Counted from the stretch's first letter, positions 39,801 to 51,687 are shown. The stretch: DNA of 64,000 nt from Saccharothrix sp. NRRL B-16348 (GCF_001280085.1 NZ_LGED01000208.1:124001-188000); one strand, 5' to 3'. Numbers and translations are program-made. The notes: generated by a model from the letters alone, not told the origin.

Positions 39801-42800
39801 CCGCAGGACGGCCTGCTCCTCGCCGGAGACCACCGTGGACGCGGGTCCGTTGACCGCCGCGATCGTCACGCCGTCCTCCAGCGCGGCCCGCACGTCGGCC
39901 TCGGTGGCGAGGACGGAGACCATCGCGCCGCCGGCGGGCAGGGCCTGCATGAGCCGGCCGCGCGCCGCCACGAGCGCGGCCGCGTCGTCCAGGCTCAGCA
40001 CACCGGCCACGTGCGCGGCGGCCAGTTCGCCGATGGAGTGGCCCGCCACGAAGTCCGGCTCGACGCCCAGGCTCGCCAGCAGCCGGAACAGCGCCACCTC
40101 GAACGCGAACAGCGCGGTCTGGGTGTAGGCGGTGGTGTCCAGGGCGTCCGGGTCGCCGTCGACCACGTCCTCGAGCGGCCGGTCCAGCTCGGCGTCCAGC
40201 GCCGCGCACGTCGCCTCGAACGCCCGCGCGAACACCGGGAAGCGCTCGCGCAGCTCGCGGCCCATGCCGAGCCGCTGGCTGCCCTGTCCGGTGAACAGCA
40301 GGGCGAGCTTGCCACCGGGGGTGCCGCTCGCGATCTCCCGGCCGTCGCGCAGCACCAGCCGGTGCGCCATGGCGGCGCGGGAGGCCAGGGTGTGGGCGAC
40401 GTCGATCTCGCGTTGCCCGGGGTGGTCGGCCAGGAACGCGGTCAGCCGGTCGGCCTGTGCCGCGGCGGCCTGCGGCGTGCGGGCGGACACGATGTACGGC
40501 AGGCCGGGGAGGTCGCGGTGTTCCTCCTCGTCGTCCGGTGCCTGCTCCACGATGACGTGCGCGTTGGTCCCGCTGATGCCGAACGACGACACGGCCGCGC
40601 GGCGAGGCCGGTCCACCTCGGGCCACGGCCGGGCACTCGTGAGCAGCTCGACGCGGCCCGCGGTCCAGTCCACCTTGGGCGACGGCTCGTCCACGTGCAG
40701 GGTGCGCGGCAGGACGCCGTGGCGCATGGACAACACGGTCTTGATCACGCCCGCGACACCCGCGGCGGCCTGCGTGTGGCCGATGTTCGACTTGATCGAG
40801 CCCAACCACAGCGGCTCCGCGCGGTCCTGGCCGTAGGTGGCCAGCAGTGCCTGCGCCTCGATCGGGTCGCCCAGCCGGGTGCCGGTGCCGTGCGCCTCGA
40901 CGGCGTCCACATCGGACGATCGCAGGCCGGCGTCCGCCAACGCCTGGCGGATGACGCGTTGCTGCGCCGGACCGTTGGGCGCGGTGAGGCCGTTCGAGGC
41001 GCCGTCCTGGTTGACGGCCGTGCCGCGGACGATGCCCAGGACCCGCCGACCGTTGCGGCGGGCGTCGGACAGCCGTTCCAGCAGGACCGTGCCGACACCC
41101 TCGGCCCAGCCGGTGCCGTCCGCCGCCGCGGCGAAGGACTTGCAGCGGCCGTCCGGGGACAGCCCGCGCTGGCGGGAGAAGTCCACGAAGGTGAACGGCG
41201 AGGCCAGGACCGTGACACCGCCCGCGACCGCGAGCGAGCACTCGCCCGCGCGCAGCGCGCGGACCGCCATGTGCAGCGCGACCAGCGACGACGAGCACGC
41301 CGTGTCGACGCTGACGGCCGGTCCCTCCAGGCCGAGGGTGTAGGCGACCCGGCCGGACACCACGCTGCCCGCGCTGCCGGTCATCCGGAAGCCCTCCAGG
41401 CCGGTGGCGGCGTTGCCCGTGCCGTAGTCGTGGTACATCACGCCCGCGAAGACGCCGGTGTCGCTGCCGCGCAACGACTCCGGGTCGATGCCCGCGCGTT
41501 CGAACACCTCCCAGGAGGTCTCCAGGAACAGCCGCTGCTGCGGGTCCATCGCCAGCGCCTCGCGCGGGGAGATGCCGAAGAAGTCGGCGTCGAAGCCCGC
41601 GGCGTCGGCGAGGAAGCCGCCGTACCTGGTGTAGGAGGTGCCGAGGCGTTCCGGGTCGGGGTCGTGCAGGGCGGCGAGGTCCCAGCCGCGGTCGGCCGGG
41701 AACGTGCCGATGGCGTCGCCGCCCTCGTCCAGCAGCCGCCAGAACTCCTCGGGGCTGTCGATGCCGCCGGGGAGACGGACGCTCATGCCGACGATGGCGA
41801 TCGGGTCGTCCTGGTCGGCGTTCGCGGGTCGCCGGTGGACGGGTGCGCCTTGCGGCTCGGCTTGCTCGGCGCGCAGGAACCGCGTCACGGCGTCGGCGGT
41901 CGGGTGGTCGAACACCAGCGTCGCGGGCACCCGGACGCCGGTCACCGCGGTGAGCCGGTCGCCCAGCTCCACGCCCATCACCGAGTCGAAGCCCAGCGAC
42001 TGGAACGTGCGGCCGAACTCGACCGACGCCGGGTCGGCGCCGAGGACCTTGGCGATCTCGTTGCGCACCAGAATCTCGACGTCCCCGCGTGCGGCGGCCT
42101 GTGTCGTTTCGGTCCTCTCTTCGGCGGTCCCACGGATCCAGTGCCTGCTCCGCTGGAACGGGTAGGTGGGCAGGGCGATCCGGCGGCCGGGCGTGAACCC
42201 CGTCCAGTCCACGGGTGTCCCGCGCACGTGGAGGTCGCCCAGGGCGTTGAGCACGGCGTCGGTCTCGGACCGGTTGGCCCGTGCGGTCGCCACGAACGCC
42301 GAGTCGGTCTGCCGCACGCCGTCCCGGCCCATCACCGCGAGGACGGCCTTGGGGCCGATCTCCAGGAACGTGCGGACGCCGTGGTCCTCCAGGCAGCGGA
42401 TGCCGTCGAGGAACCGGACGGCCTCGCGGGCGTGTCGGACCCAGTACTCGGCGGTGGCGATCTCCCCGTCCGGCACGCCGCCGGTCAGGTTGGACACGAC
42501 CGGGATGCGCGGCGGGTGGTAGGTCAGGCCTTCGGCGACGCGGCGGAACCGCGCCAGCATCGGGTCCATCAGGTGCGAGTGGAAGGCGTGGCTGACGTTG
42601 AGCCTGCGGACCTTGGCGAACTTCGCGGCGACCGCCAGCACCGCGGACTCGTCGCCGGAGACGACGGTGGAGGCGGGGCCGTTGACGGCGGCGATCGTCA
42701 CGCCGTCTTCCAGCGCGGCGCGCACCTCGTCCTCGGTGGCCTGGATGGACACCATCGCGCCTCCGGCAGGCAGGGCCTGCATCAGCCTGGCGCGGGCGGA

Positions 42801-44990
42801 GACGAGTTCGGTGGCGTCGGCGAGGCTCAGCACACCGGCGACGTGCGCGGCGGCGAGTTCGCCGATCGAGTGGCCCATCACGAAGTCCGGGGTGACGCCG
42901 TGGTGCTCCAGGAACCGGAACAGGGCGACCTCGAACGCGAACAGGGCGACCTGGGTGAACTTCGTCTGCGCCAGCAGTTCGTCGTCCTCACCGAACACGA
43001 CGTCCTTCAGCGGCCGCCCGAGGTCGAACCCGGCGCACACGGCGTCGAACGCGCCGGCGAACACCGGGAACCGCGCGTGCAGGGCACGCCCCATCCCGGC
43101 CCACTGGCTGCCCTGCCCGGTGAACAGCACGGCCAGCCCGCCGTCGACCACCGGCCCGCGCCCCGTGGCGTCGAACTCGCGCAGGGACCTCAGGTCGGTG
43201 GTCCACTCGACCGCGCGGTACTCGAAGTGGGTGCGCGTGGTGGCCAGTGAGTGCGCTACGTCCGCCACCGGCGCGCCGAGTCCGGCGACCCGTTCGGCTT
43301 GTGCCGCCAGCGCTTCCCTGGTCCGCCCGGACAGCAGCACGGGCACTGGCCACGCGGGCGGCTCGGGCGTCGCAACCGGCGCTTGCCCTGCGGCCGGCAC
43401 GTCCTCCCACGCCGACAACACGACGTGCGCGTTCGTGCCACCCATGCCGAACGAACTCACCCCGGCCGTGACCCGACCGGCCAGCGGCAGCACCCGGTCG
43501 TTCACCCGCAGCCGCAACCGCTCCAGCGGAATGTCGGGGTTCGGCGTGGCGAAGTTCAGACTCGGCACCAACTCCCGCTCGCGCAGGCACAGCACCGCCT
43601 TGATGAACCCGCCGATCCCCGCGGCCCCTTCGAGGTGACCGATATTGGTCTTCACCGACCCGACCGGCAACGCTTCGGCCCGCCCGACCCCGAGCACCGC
43701 CCCGAGCGCCGCCGCTTCGACGGGGTCGCCGACCGGCGTGCCGGTGCCGTGCAGCTCGACGAACGCCACCGACGCCGGCTCCACCCCGGCCCGCGCGTAC
43801 GCGCTGCGCAACACCCGCTCCTGTCCCTCACGCGAGGGCGCGGTGAGCGTGGTACCGCCACCATCGTTGTTCACCGCGCCGCCGAGCAGCACGGCGTGGA
43901 CGCGGTCGCCGTCGCGAACCGCGTCCTTCAGCAGCTTGAGCACGACGAGGCCGCCGCCCTCGCCGCGCACGTAGCCGTTCGCGCGGGCGTCGAAGGTGTA
44001 GCTGCGGCCGTCGGCGGACAGCGCGCCGAACTTCCGGTTCACCTCGAAGGTGTCCGGGTGGATGTTGAGGTTCACGCCGCCTGCCAGCGCGGTCGTCGCC
44101 TCGCCGCGCCGCAGCGCCTCGGCCGCGAGATGCACGGCGACCAGCGACGACGACTGGCCGGAGTCGACCACCAGCGACGGCCCGTCGAGCCCCAGCAGGT
44201 AGGAGACCCGGTTGGCGATCATGCCCCGGCTGCCGCCGGTGGCGGTGTGCTGGGTGATCTCGCCGTTCAGGCGGGAGTAGTCGTCCCAGATGGCGCCGAG
44301 GTACACGCCCACACCGGAGCCTGCGTCGGTGCTCCCTTCGACACCTCGCCCTCGGACACCTCGCCCTTCGACGCTCCTCCCTTCGACACCCACGCCCGTG
44401 GGTGTCCCTTCGCCACTCGGGCCCGTGGGTGTCCGGCCGGCACCCGCGCCCTCTCCGGCCCGACGGTCGCCCGCGCCCTCTCCGGCCCGGCCATGACCCG
44501 CGCCCTCGTTCGTCCGACCGCCGCCCGAGCCTTCCTCCGCTCGGGCCGGGACCGTGTGTCCTTCGTTCGCCCCGTTTCCGCTTCCGTCATTTACGGAATG
44601 CTGTGAGACCCCTGTTTGGTTGTCATTTCCCCCATCTGTCGCCCGGTTGTGCGATGGGCGGCGGGTGCCGGGGGGCACGATGCCGGCGTTCTCCAAGGCT
44701 TCCCAGGCCAGCTCGAGCGCCAAGCGCTGCTGCGGGTCCACCGCGGCGGCCTCGCGCGGCGAAATGCCGAAGAAGGCCGCGTCGAACCGGTCGACCGCCT
44801 CCAGGAAACCACCGCGCACCGACAGCGGCAGACCCCGGTCGGCAGGCGGGGCGCCGATCGCGTCCCCGCCGGAGCGCAGCAGCCGCCAGTACTCGTCCGG
44901 GTCGGCCGCGCCGGGGAACCGGCAGGCGATCCCGATGACGGCGACGGCGTCATCGGGAAAGTCCGCGGGAAAGTCCGCGTTGCTCATCAT
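36858..44990 (-). CDS. Type I PKS, loading module KSQ-AT-ACP plus KS-AT-DH-KR-ACP
   Basis: About 2710 residues. Loading KS has Gln for the active Cys ([10 protein letters not shown], about 279), so it decarboxylates. Its AT has GHSIGE and HAFH (malonyl), giving an acetyl starter on the ACP ([11 protein letters not shown]). Module 1 has KS (DTACSSS), AT (HAFH), DH ([11 protein letters not shown] and the Asp in LDAALHA), KR ([14 protein letters not shown] for B-type, Tyr in QANYAAAN) and ACP ([11 protein letters not shown]), then a docking tail. No ER is present, so it makes a 2-butenoyl unit. A Gly-rich insertion of about 115 residues interrupts the KSQ domain. Starts at 45005 (GTG, overlapping the upstream stop) or 44987 are alternatives. 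Confidence 0.92.
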   Translation of the reverse strand: MMSNADFPADFPDDAVAVIGIACRFPGAADPDEYWRLLRSGGDAIGAPPADRGLPLSVRGGFLEAVDRFDAAFFGISPREAAAVDPQQRLALELAWEALENAGIVPPGTRRPSHNRATDGGNDNQTGVSQHSVNDGSGNGANEGHTVPARAEEGSGGGRTNEGAGHGRAGEGAGDRRAGEGAGAGRTPTGPSGEGTPTGVGVEGRSVEGRGVRGRGVEGSTDAGSGVGVYLGAIWDDYSRLNGEITQHTATGGSRGMIANRVSYLLGLDGPSLVVDSGQSSSLVAVHLAAEALRRGEATTALAGGVNLNIHPDTFEVNRKFGALSADGRSYTFDARANGYVRGEGGGLVVLKLLKDAVRDGDRVHAVLLGGAVNNDGGGTTLTAPSREGQERVLRSAYARAGVEPASVAFVELHGTGTPVGDPVEAAALGAVLGVGRAEALPVGSVKTNIGHLEGAAGIGGFIKAVLCLRERELVPSLNFATPNPDIPLERLRLRVNDRVLPLAGRVTAGVSSFGMGGTNAHVVLSAWEDVPAAGQAPVATPEPPAWPVPVLLSGRTREALAAQAERVAGLGAPVADVAHSLATTRTHFEYRAVEWTTDLRSLREFDATGRGPVVDGGLAVLFTGQGSQWAGMGRALHARFPVFAGAFDAVCAGFDLGRPLKDVVFGEDDELLAQTKFTQVALFAFEVALFRFLEHHGVTPDFVMGHSIGELAAAHVAGVLSLADATELVSARARLMQALPAGGAMVSIQATEDEVRAALEDGVTIAAVNGPASTVVSGDESAVLAVAAKFAKVRRLNVSHAFHSHLMDPMLARFRRVAEGLTYHPPRIPVVSNLTGGVPDGEIATAEYWVRHAREAVRFLDGIRCLEDHGVRTFLEIGPKAVLAVMGRDGVRQTDSAFVATARANRSETDAVLNALGDLHVRGTPVDWTGFTPGRRIALPTYPFQRSRHWIRGTAEERTETTQAAARGDVEILVRNEIAKVLGADPASVEFGRTFQSLGFDSVMGVELGDRLTAVTGVRVPATLVFDHPTADAVTRFLRAEQAEPQGAPVHRRPANADQDDPIAIVGMSVRLPGGIDSPEEFWRLLDEGGDAIGTFPADRGWDLAALHDPDPERLGTSYTRYGGFLADAAGFDADFFGISPREALAMDPQQRLFLETSWEVFERAGIDPESLRGSDTGVFAGVMYHDYGTGNAATGLEGFRMTGSAGSVVSGRVAYTLGLEGPAVSVDTACSSSLVALHMAVRALRAGECSLAVAGGVTVLASPFTFVDFSRQRGLSPDGRCKSFAAAADGTGWAEGVGTVLLERLSDARRNGRRVLGIVRGTAVNQDGASNGLTAPNGPAQQRVIRQALADAGLRSSDVDAVEAHGTGTRLGDPIEAQALLATYGQDRAEPLWLGSIKSNIGHTQAAAGVAGVIKTVLSMRHGVLPRTLHVDEPSPKVDWTAGRVELLTSARPWPEVDRPRRAAVSSFGISGTNAHVIVEQAPDDEEEHRDLPGLPYIVSARTPQAAAAQADRLTAFLADHPGQREIDVAHTLASRAAMAHRLVLRDGREIASGTPGGKLALLFTGQGSQRLGMGRELRERFPVFARAFEATCAALDAELDRPLEDVVDGDPDALDTTAYTQTALFAFEVALFRLLASLGVEPDFVAGHSIGELAAAHVAGVLSLDDAAALVAARGRLMQALPAGGAMVSVLATEADVRAALEDGVTIAAVNGPASTVVSGEEQAVLRVAARFAKSRRLRVSHAFHSPLMDPMLEDFRRVAEKLTYHAPTVPVVSNVTGLLAGDEMRTPDYWVRHVSRAVRFADGVQALREAGATTFLEIGPDAVLTGMGQDCLPDDEVVFVPVLRRDKPETATLADALAKVWARGVRVDWTALLAPMRPKPVQLPTYPFEHRRFWLAPRSGDQATGHPLFGTGVPLAATDGLVHTAKLSVRDHPWLADHAIMGTVVVPAAAMVDLALLAADELGCAGIEELTLEAPLVLPEQDAVDVQLTVDAPDAAGSRAFQVHFRSGGRPWTRHAQGVLGAVADAPVADWPSDAEPVDLAGWYGDLAEGGFDYGPAFRALRSARRRGREVFAEVRLTEGLDAARFGLHPVVLDAALHAIGLGALPPVPGRTRLPFAWSGVRLHRTGVAAARVRVAPAGDDAVSILLTDEHGTPVASVESLTVREVAPDRLVQADDALLEVAWTPTPEGGRTGPVAVRRIATTTGDVPRAVRAAVDEALAVVRERLAGEDETPLVLVTRDGTGDAVDLAHAAVWGLVRSAQTEHPGRFVLLDTDREVTDDEVAAFASSGEPQSALRGDVVFRPRLAAAARKPTERTWDPDGTVLVTGATGALGALIARHLVGEHGVRRLLLASRRPQDPVLVAELTANGADVRTVACDVSDRDGVRALLDGVPAEHPLTAVVHAAGVLDDAPIGALTPARVDTVLRPKVDAAWHLHELTRELDLKAFVLFSSASGVVGAPGQANYAAANSFLDALARQRAAAGLPATSLAWAPWAELGMAGALDEAQLNRLARIGMSALSTADGLALFDAALGLDNSQVVPLRVDPAVLRAQGEDLPPLLRGLVPTRPRRVERAAPDVGFGDRLAGRSAAEQAKAVLDLVRAEVAKVLDHPDPASVDVRRGFKELGLDSLTSVELRNRLNRASGLRLSPTVIFNYPTPRELAEHLRAELLPEAEEHDEEQTTRTVEQVDALDVADLIRLARASIED
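44313..44657 (-). repeat. Low-complexity Gly/Glu/Arg-rich insertion inside the KSQ domain
   Basis: Residues about 112-226 of the loading PKS, between IVPPGTRR and [11 protein letters not shown], where other KS domains have only a few residues. The translation repeats units like GRAGEGAGD and [10 protein letters not shown], then [18 protein letters not shown]. The DNA shows matching imperfect 18-27-nt repeats, so slippage expansion is likely. The frame stays open and KS motifs continue on both sides. Confidence 0.85.
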
Positions 44991-45001
44991 GTCTCCACCC
45001 G

Positions 45002-45864
<863 letters not shown>

Positions 45865-45865
<1 letters not shown>

Positions 45866-46860
45866 CAGGCCGCCCACCTCAGCAGGCAGGACCCGATCGC
45901 CATACCGCCGCCGAACCCGGCGAGCAGCACCAACTGGCCGGGTTCCAGCTGCCCGGCGCGGTTGGCCTCGTCCAGGGCGACGGCGACCGACGCGCTGCCG
46001 GTGTTGCCGTACTTCTCGACGGTGCGGTGCGTGGTGGCGGAGGTGAGGCCGCAGATCCGCACGAGGTCGTCGATCATCACGCCGTTGGCCTGGTGCGGCA
46101 CGAAGTGGTCGACGTCGGCGAGGTCGACACCCGCACGGCGCGCGAGGCCCGCCAAAGCGGGCGGGACTTCGCGTTCGACGAACTCCCGGACCTTGCGGCC
46201 CTCCATGCGGAAGTAGTGGCCGCCGTCGGCGACGGTCTCGGCGGAGGCGGGTAGCCTGCTGCCGCCCGCTTCGACGCGGATCAGCCCGTGCGCGTCGCCG
46301 CGGCTGACGAGGCCGAACTCGATGATCCCGCCGTCGTCCGGGGCCGGTCCGACGACGGCCGCGCCCGCGCCGTCGGCGAACAGGATGGCGGTGCGCCGGT
46401 CGGACTGGTCGAGGATGCGGGAGTACACGTCGGCGGCGACGACCAGGGCGTACGTGCCGGGATTCTGCGCCACCAGGCTGTGTGCCAGGGCGAGCGCGTA
46501 GACGAACCCGCTGCACACCACGTTCACGTCGAGGCAGGCCGCACGGTAAGCGCCGAGGGCGTGCTGGACGACGTACGCGGTGGGTGGCTGCGGGTGGTCG
46601 CCGGTGGAGGTGGAGACGATCAGGTAGTCGACCTGGTCCACGTCGAGCCCGGCCTGCTCCAGCGCCGCGGTGGCCGCGTGCGCGGCGAGGTCCGAGGTGG
46701 CCTCGCCGGGCGCGGCGAAGCGGCGGGTGCGGATGTGCGTCTTGCGTTCGATCCACTCCGGTGTGACGCCGACCCGCTCCGCGATCTCGGCGTTGCCGAT
46801 CTCCTCCTTGGGCAGGTACGAACCGGTCCCGAGGATGCCGACGGGCTGTGTGCGGTGCAC
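45865..46860 (-). CDS. Beta-ketoacyl synthase III (FabH-like), probable acetoacetyl-CoA synthase
   Basis: 331 residues with the FabH triad: Cys in [15 protein letters not shown], His in [13 protein letters not shown] and Asn in [14 protein letters not shown]. It condenses an acyl-CoA with malonyl-CoA or malonyl-ACP. In front of a hydroxyacyl-CoA dehydrogenase and beside CCR, the likely job is acetoacetyl-CoA formation for ethylmalonyl-CoA supply. Start-unit supply is an alternative but less likely because the PKS has its own KSQ loader. The GTG at 46860 has GGAG seven nt upstream. Confidence 0.9.
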
Positions 46861-46871
46861 GTGTCCACTCC

Positions 46872-47069
46872 TCATGAGCGCCAGGACCCGGGAGGGTGGA
46901 ACCGCACTGGGGGGGTGCGGTTCCACCCGGCTCGGGGGCGTTCCGGGGTGCCGACGCGTCGCCGTGCGCCCGCCGCGAGGGCGAGCACGGCCGCGGTGAG
47001 CGCCGCGAGTTCGGTGTCGTCTGGGACACCGCCCCGGATCACCTGGATGGATGTCTGTCGCGCGGCCAT
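46872..47069 (-). CDS. Acyl-CoA carboxylase epsilon subunit
   Basis: A 65-residue protein with SIQVIRGGVPDDTELAALTA, the characteristic N-terminus of actinobacterial AccE/PccE subunits, and an Arg/Pro/Trp-rich tail. Epsilon stabilises the alpha-beta carboxylase complex. It overlaps the end of the beta-subunit gene by one base, the usual order in actinobacteria. No biotinylated alpha subunit is encoded here, so a chromosomal one must be shared. Confidence 0.88.
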   Translation of the reverse strand: MAARQTSIQVIRGGVPDDTELAALTAAVLALAAGARRRVGTPERPRAGWNRTPPVRFHPPGSWRS

Positions 47070-48622
47070 CAGACCGGCGGGTTTCCGTGCTTGCGGGACG
47101 GGAGGTCCGCGTGCTTGCCACGCAGCATGTCCAGTGCCCTGATCAGGGTGAGCCGGGTGTGCCTCGGGTCGATCACGTCGTCGACCAGACCGCGTTCGGC
47201 CGCGTAGTACGGGTGGAGCAGCTCGCTGCGGTATTCCTTGATCTTCTGGGCGCGCATGGTGGCGGGGTCGTCCGCGGCGGCGATCTCGCGGCGGAAGATG
47301 ACGTTGGCCGCGCCTTCGGCGCCCATGACGGCGATCTCGTTGGTGGGCCAGGCGAGGGAGAGGTCGGCGCCGATGGAGCGGGAGTCCATGACGATGTAGG
47401 CGCCGCCGTAGGCCTTGCGGAGGATGAGCTGGATGCGGGGCACGGTGGCGTTGCAGTAGGCGTAGAGGAGCTTGGCGCCGTGCCGGATGATGCCGCCGTG
47501 TTCCTGGGCGACGCCGGGGAGGAAGCCGGGCACGTCGACGAGCGTGACGAGCGGGATGTTGAACGCGTCGCACATCTGGACGAACCGCGCGGCTTTCTCG
47601 CTGGCGCGGATGTCGAGGACGCCGGCGAGCGAGGCGGGTTGGTTGGCGATGACGCCGACGACGTGGCCGTCCATGCGGATCAGGGCGCACAGGACGTTGT
47701 CGGCCCACGTGGGGCTGATCTCGAAGCACTCGCCGTCGTCCGCGATCTCGGCGACGACGGCGCGCATGTCGTAGGACTGCTGCGGGTCGGCGGGGACGAG
47801 GTGCAGCAGCGCGTCGGTCGGCCGGTCGGCGGGGTCGGCGGAGGGTGCGGCGGGCGGCAGTTCGCGGTTGTTGGCCGGCAGCATGCAGAGCAGGTAGCGC
47901 ACGTCGGCGAGGCAGCTCTCCTCGTCGTCGTAGGCGAAGGTGGCGACGCCGGAGACGTCGGCGTGCACGTCGGCGCCGCCGAGGCCGTTCATGTCGATCT
48001 TCTCGCCGGTGACGGCCTGGACGACGTCCGGTCCGGTGATGAACATCTGCGAGGTGCCGCGGACCATGAAGACGAAGTCCGTGAGAGCAGGCGAGTAGGC
48101 CGCGCCGCCGGCGCAGGGTCCGAGCATGACGGAGATCTGCGGGATGACGCCGGAGTTGCGGGTGTGGCGTCGGAAGATGCCGCCGTACCCCGCGAGGGCG
48201 GTGACGCCTTCCTGGATGCGGGCACCCGCGCCGTCGTTGAGGCCCACCAGTGGGGCGCCCGCGGCGACCGCGAGGTCCATGACCTTGTGGATCTTCTCGG
48301 CATGTGCCTCGCCGAGGGCGCCGCCGAAGACGCGGAAGTCGTGCGCGTAGACGAAGACCTTGCGGCCTTCGACGGTGCCCCAGCCGGTGATGACGCCGTC
48401 GCTGTGCGGTCTGCGGTCCTCCATGCCGAAGCCGACCGCGCGGTGCCTGCGGAACGGTTCGATCTCGCGGAAGGAGCCTTCGTCGAGCAGGAGCCCGATG
48501 CGCTCGTGCGCGGTGAGCTTGCCCTTCTCGTGCTGGCGGCGGGTGGCTGCGGGGTCGTGGCCCTGGAGCACCGACTCGCGCAGCGCGGTGAGCTCCTCCA
48601 CCCGCTCGCGCATGCTCGTCAT
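47069..48622 (-). CDS. Acyl-CoA carboxylase beta subunit (propionyl-CoA type)
   Basis: 517 residues of carboxyltransferase: GVITGWGTVEGRKVFVYAHD in the N-half, GGAAYSPALTDFVFMV, DVPGFLPGVAQEHGGIIRHG and KAYGGAYIVMDSRSIGADLS in the C-half. The Asp in SIGAD corresponds to the residue linked to propionyl preference in characterised PccB. It would make methylmalonyl-CoA, or carboxylate butyryl-CoA to ethylmalonyl-CoA. It lies between the epsilon subunit and CCR with overlapping ends. Confidence 0.92.
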   Translation of the reverse strand: MTSMRERVEELTALRESVLQGHDPAATRRQHEKGKLTAHERIGLLLDEGSFREIEPFRRHRAVGFGMEDRRPHSDGVITGWGTVEGRKVFVYAHDFRVFGGALGEAHAEKIHKVMDLAVAAGAPLVGLNDGAGARIQEGVTALAGYGGIFRRHTRNSGVIPQISVMLGPCAGGAAYSPALTDFVFMVRGTSQMFITGPDVVQAVTGEKIDMNGLGGADVHADVSGVATFAYDDEESCLADVRYLLCMLPANNRELPPAAPSADPADRPTDALLHLVPADPQQSYDMRAVVAEIADDGECFEISPTWADNVLCALIRMDGHVVGVIANQPASLAGVLDIRASEKAARFVQMCDAFNIPLVTLVDVPGFLPGVAQEHGGIIRHGAKLLYAYCNATVPRIQLILRKAYGGAYIVMDSRSIGADLSLAWPTNEIAVMGAEGAANVIFRREIAAADDPATMRAQKIKEYRSELLHPYYAAERGLVDDVIDPRHTRLTLIRALDMLRGKHADLPSRKHGNPPV

Positions 48623-49926
48623 GGCGTCACCCGTAGGAGGTTGAGGCGGTCTTCCCCGATGCGGGCCCGCAGGTCGGGGTCGGTCACGCCGAGACCGGGC
48701 TCGGGCGCCTGGCACAGCACGCCGACCTTGCCGACGTGCTCGTTGTTCTGGACCAAGCGGGCGGCTTCGCCGACGTCCTCGAGGGGGTACACGGCCGACA
48801 GCACGGGCACCAGGTGGCCGAGCTGGAACAGCCGGTTGCACTCCCACTGCTCCTGGAGGTTGGCCGCGTGGCTGCCGATGATCCGCTTGAGGTTCATCCA
48901 CAGGTAGCGGTTGTCGAACTCGTGCTGGTACCCGGTGCTCGACCCGCAGGTGACCACGATGCCGCCCTTGCGCACGACGAAGACGGAGATGCCGAACGTG
49001 GCCCGGCCGATGTAGTCGAACGCGATGTGCGGGTCCTCGCCGACTTCGCGGCGAATGGCCCGGCCGAGGACCTTGCCCATTTCGATGGCGTGCTGCCCGT
49101 CACGGGGTGTGGTCAGGCCGATCTCGGCCCGGTTGATGACGACGTCGCAGCCGAGTCGGCGGGCCACCTCGGCCTTGGCCTCGGAGCCGACGACGCCGAC
49201 GGGGATGCCCCCGCCGTTCTTGACCAGTTGCACGGCGTACGCGCCGAGACCGCCGGTGGCGCCCCAGATGAGCACCACGTCGCCCTGCTTGACGCGGGCC
49301 CCCTTGTCGCTGACCAGCATCCGGTACGAGGTGCTCGCGCACAGCGGCGCGGACGCGGCCTCCTCCCACGTGAGGTGGGCGGGTTTGGCCAGCAGTTGGC
49401 TGGCGCGCACCACCGCGTAGTGGGCGAGACCGCCGAAGTTGGTCTCGAAGCCCCAGATGCGCTGGTCGGCGCCCAGCATGCCGTCCGCGTGCGTGGCGGG
49501 CTGTTGGTCGTCGACCTGCACGCAGCTCACCACGACGTGGTCGCCCGGTTTCCAGTGCCGGACACCGTCGCCGACGCGCACGACCACGCCGGCGGCGTCG
49601 GACCCGAGCACGTGGTACGGCACGTCGTGCCGCGCCGCGTACCCGCCCTGCTTGCCGAACCGCCGCAGGAATTCGAAGGTCGGGACCGGTTCGAAGGTCG
49701 CCGACCACACGGTGTTGTAGTTGATCGAACTGGCCATCACCGCGACGAGCACCTCGTCAGGGGCGATTTCGGGCATGGGCACCCGACCGACCCTGAGCGA
49801 CTTCCGGACGTCTTTGTCCTGAGCGACACCGAACATCTCCGCATCGTCCGAGACGACGTGCGCGGCGAGATATTCAGCGGGAGGTTCCGAAGCAGCAACG
49901 GAATTCAATTCCATCGCACCAGCCAT
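48619..49926 (-). CDS. ccr: Crotonyl-CoA carboxylase/reductase
   Basis: 435 residues of the medium-chain reductase superfamily with CCR hallmarks: SSINYNTVWSATFEPVPTFE, WGFETNFGGLAHYAVV, NADPH loop WGATGGLGAYAVQL and RIIGSHAANLQEQWECNRLF. The Asn, Phe-Glu and His used for CO2 binding in characterised CCRs are all present, so reductive carboxylation to ethylmalonyl-CoA is expected. It is the first gene of the long PKS operon, each following gene being coupled by a short gap or overlap. It supplies the branched extender for the last PKS module. Confidence 0.94.
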   Translation of the reverse strand: MAGAMELNSVAASEPPAEYLAAHVVSDDAEMFGVAQDKDVRKSLRVGRVPMPEIAPDEVLVAVMASSINYNTVWSATFEPVPTFEFLRRFGKQGGYAARHDVPYHVLGSDAAGVVVRVGDGVRHWKPGDHVVVSCVQVDDQQPATHADGMLGADQRIWGFETNFGGLAHYAVVRASQLLAKPAHLTWEEAASAPLCASTSYRMLVSDKGARVKQGDVVLIWGATGGLGAYAVQLVKNGGGIPVGVVGSEAKAEVARRLGCDVVINRAEIGLTTPRDGQHAIEMGKVLGRAIRREVGEDPHIAFDYIGRATFGISVFVVRKGGIVVTCGSSTGYQHEFDNRYLWMNLKRIIGSHAANLQEQWECNRLFQLGHLVPVLSAVYPLEDVGEAARLVQNNEHVGKVGVLCQAPEPGLGVTDPDLRARIGEDRLNLLRVTP

Positions 49927-50258
49927 GGCCCAAAAGCTACGACCGGCCGATGAACACGGCCAACCCCTACCGCTCCCCTAGCCCCGACCCCGAGTACCGG
50001 GTGTTCCGGGCCGCGAACGGGGCGCGCCTCCGGCTGGGCTAAGGGACCGACCGCGTGGTCGGCCCCCTCGGTCCAGCCCACTAGGAGCTTTACCTCGCAG
50101 ACACCCGTACGTGGGCGGCAGTTACCGACGTGGCACAGGGGTAGGGTCCGCAACGGCGATCTTCGGGATCACGCAAGGCCTGGTGGCGATACCCGGCGAA
50201 ACCACGAATCCGGTGACCGCTCCTCGATTCGGCACCGCGGTCACCACGACGGTCGCCG
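49927..50258 (-). promoter_or_regulatory. Promoter region of the PKS operon
   Basis: 332 bp without a gene upstream of CCR. On the minus strand TAGGGG occurs twice with an 11-bp period (49980-49975 and 49969-49964), preceded by further G-runs, a possible activator site of LAL type. A hairpin with 10-bp arms and one mismatch (50043-50052 with 50057-50066) may end the upstream regulator transcript. No consensus -10 is obvious. Confidence 0.4.
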
Positions 50259-50954
50259 TCACGCCACTTCCTCTTCGTCGTGGTGCGCGCCCGAGACCTG
50301 GGGAATCTGGTAGCCGACGCCGCGCACCGTGGTGATGAACGCGTCGGTGCCCAGCTTGCCGCGCAGGCTGCTCACGTGCGTGTCGATGGTGCGGCTGGAC
50401 GCGCTCCAACTGCTGTCCCACACCTTCGACATCAACTCCTTGCGGGACACGACCGTCCCCGCGTTGGACGCCAGCGTGTAGAGCAGTTCGAATTCCTTGA
50501 TCGTCACGTCGATGACGCGACCTCCCAGGCGCACCTCGCGCAGCGTGCGGTCGATGCGGAGCTTGCACAGGGAGATGACGTCGTGGTCGGGCCGCCGCGG
50601 GTGCGTGCGACGCGCCACCGCCTCGATCCGCGCGGTCACCTCGCGCAGCCCGCAGGACCCCGTCACCACGTCGTCGGCACCAGCCTGGAGCGCCAGCACG
50701 CGCTCCAGCTCGTCGTCCTGGCGGGTGATGGCGATGATCGGTGTGTCGCTGATCTCCCGGATCGCCCGGCACACGGCCAACCCGTCCAGGTCCGGCAGCT
50801 CCAGGTCGAGCAGCACCATGTCCACGGTCGGGTGCACCTTCAACGCTTCGGACCCGGCGGCCACGCTGCTCGAGTCGTAGCCCAGTCGGCGCAGTGCGCT
50901 GACGAGCAACTCGGCCTCGACCGATTGTCCCCCTGCCACGAGTACGCGCAGCAT
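50259..50954 (-). CDS. Atypical OmpR-family response regulator (paralogue 1)
   Basis: 231 residues: receiver then winged-helix (ELMSKVWDSSWSASSRTIDT, ITTVRGVGYQIP). The phospho-acceptor Asp is present (MVLLDLELPDLDG, Asp50), but the N-terminal acidic pair is missing (VLVAGGQ instead of VVDDE) and the conserved Lys region reads VVTGSCGLREV. No histidine kinase gene lies nearby. It resembles JadR1-type regulators that respond to small molecules, not phosphorylation. GGAGG lies 11 nt before the ATG. It is placed between the PKS and AmCP operons. Confidence 0.88.
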   Translation of the reverse strand: MLRVLVAGGQSVEAELLVSALRRLGYDSSSVAAGSEALKVHPTVDMVLLDLELPDLDGLAVCRAIREISDTPIIAITRQDDELERVLALQAGADDVVTGSCGLREVTARIEAVARRTHPRRPDHDVISLCKLRIDRTLREVRLGGRVIDVTIKEFELLYTLASNAGTVVSRKELMSKVWDSSWSASSRTIDTHVSSLRGKLGTDAFITTVRGVGYQIPQVSGAHHDEEEVA

Positions 50955-51687
50955 CGTCTCGACGACCTCCCCAGTTTCCACTCTCTGACACCACGTGGCC
51001 ATGACGACGGACGCCCTGGACGAGTCGGCGGCGTTCCGGGGCGCGGTCGAACCGATGCCGCGCCTCGCGCCGCTATCGCGCGGTCTCCGCCGGCCGTGGG
51101 AACGGCCTGGCGCGCACCGCCGCCGGTACCACCATCGATTGCCGCGGTGACCAGCCCCACTCGTACCAAGCGCCACCCGGCACGTCAACAATTGTGACAC
51201 CCCATCGCATGGCGGTCATATTGCTGCGCCGCGACGGTGATCGGGAAGCCGGGCTCACCACAGTGGTGGCGACGGCGGGCAATTACCCACACCGTCGCCG
51301 GATACCCGGTTCGGCCGCATGCCGTCGTTCCCGCCGAGCGGATTCGCGTATTCACGGGTGTCGCGCGTGACATTCACCACCGGCGGACGGACGAACGCCC
51401 GACCGGATGACACGCCGCGTTGACATTGCGTAACCGGTTCGGCATCGCGAAGCACGGCGGTCGGGGCGTTCCCGTGCCCGGCACGACTGGGCGGACCCGG
51501 AACTTTTCCGCCTGCTCGCGCGTGACAGGATCAAAGGATCCCTTGACAGTTTTTGACAAACTCCTGACGCGGCGAGTCTTGACATCCGATGCGGCGGACA
51601 ATCGGATCGCCACCGCATCCGGGCGCACGGACGTGATTCCGGCGGAACGCATTCATCGGGCGCGCGACGGATCAGGGCGCGGGAGGC
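50955..51687. other. Long regulatory intergenic region between two regulator genes
   Basis: 733 bp separates the OmpR-type gene from the end of MerR. Short frames show no family. The notable content is a repeat element at 51542-51584 with an additional TGACAG at 51523. The region presumably carries the promoter and a long leader of the OmpR-type gene. Confidence 0.5.
51542..51584 (+). promoter_or_regulatory. Shared 43-bp direct-repeat element, copy A
   Basis: TTGACA at 51543, TTGACA at 51553, CCTGACG at 51563 and TTGACA at 51579: TGAC cores about 10, 11 and 15 bp apart, on one helical face. The element matches the minus-strand sequence 61232-61190 at 29 of 43 positions without gaps. Such arrays are typical for SARP or OmpR-type activators. 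Confidence 0.6.

Noticed and set aside
37947..43250. Open plus-strand frame of 1767 codons
   Set aside because: It is an antisense shadow of the loading PKS gene; its translation is low-complexity and matches no family, while the minus strand has complete KS, AT, DH, KR and ACP motifs.
51255..51652. Short minus-strand frames between MerR and the OmpR-type gene
   Set aside because: They could have been small genes using repeat copy A, but amino acid composition, starts and lack of homology argue against coding.
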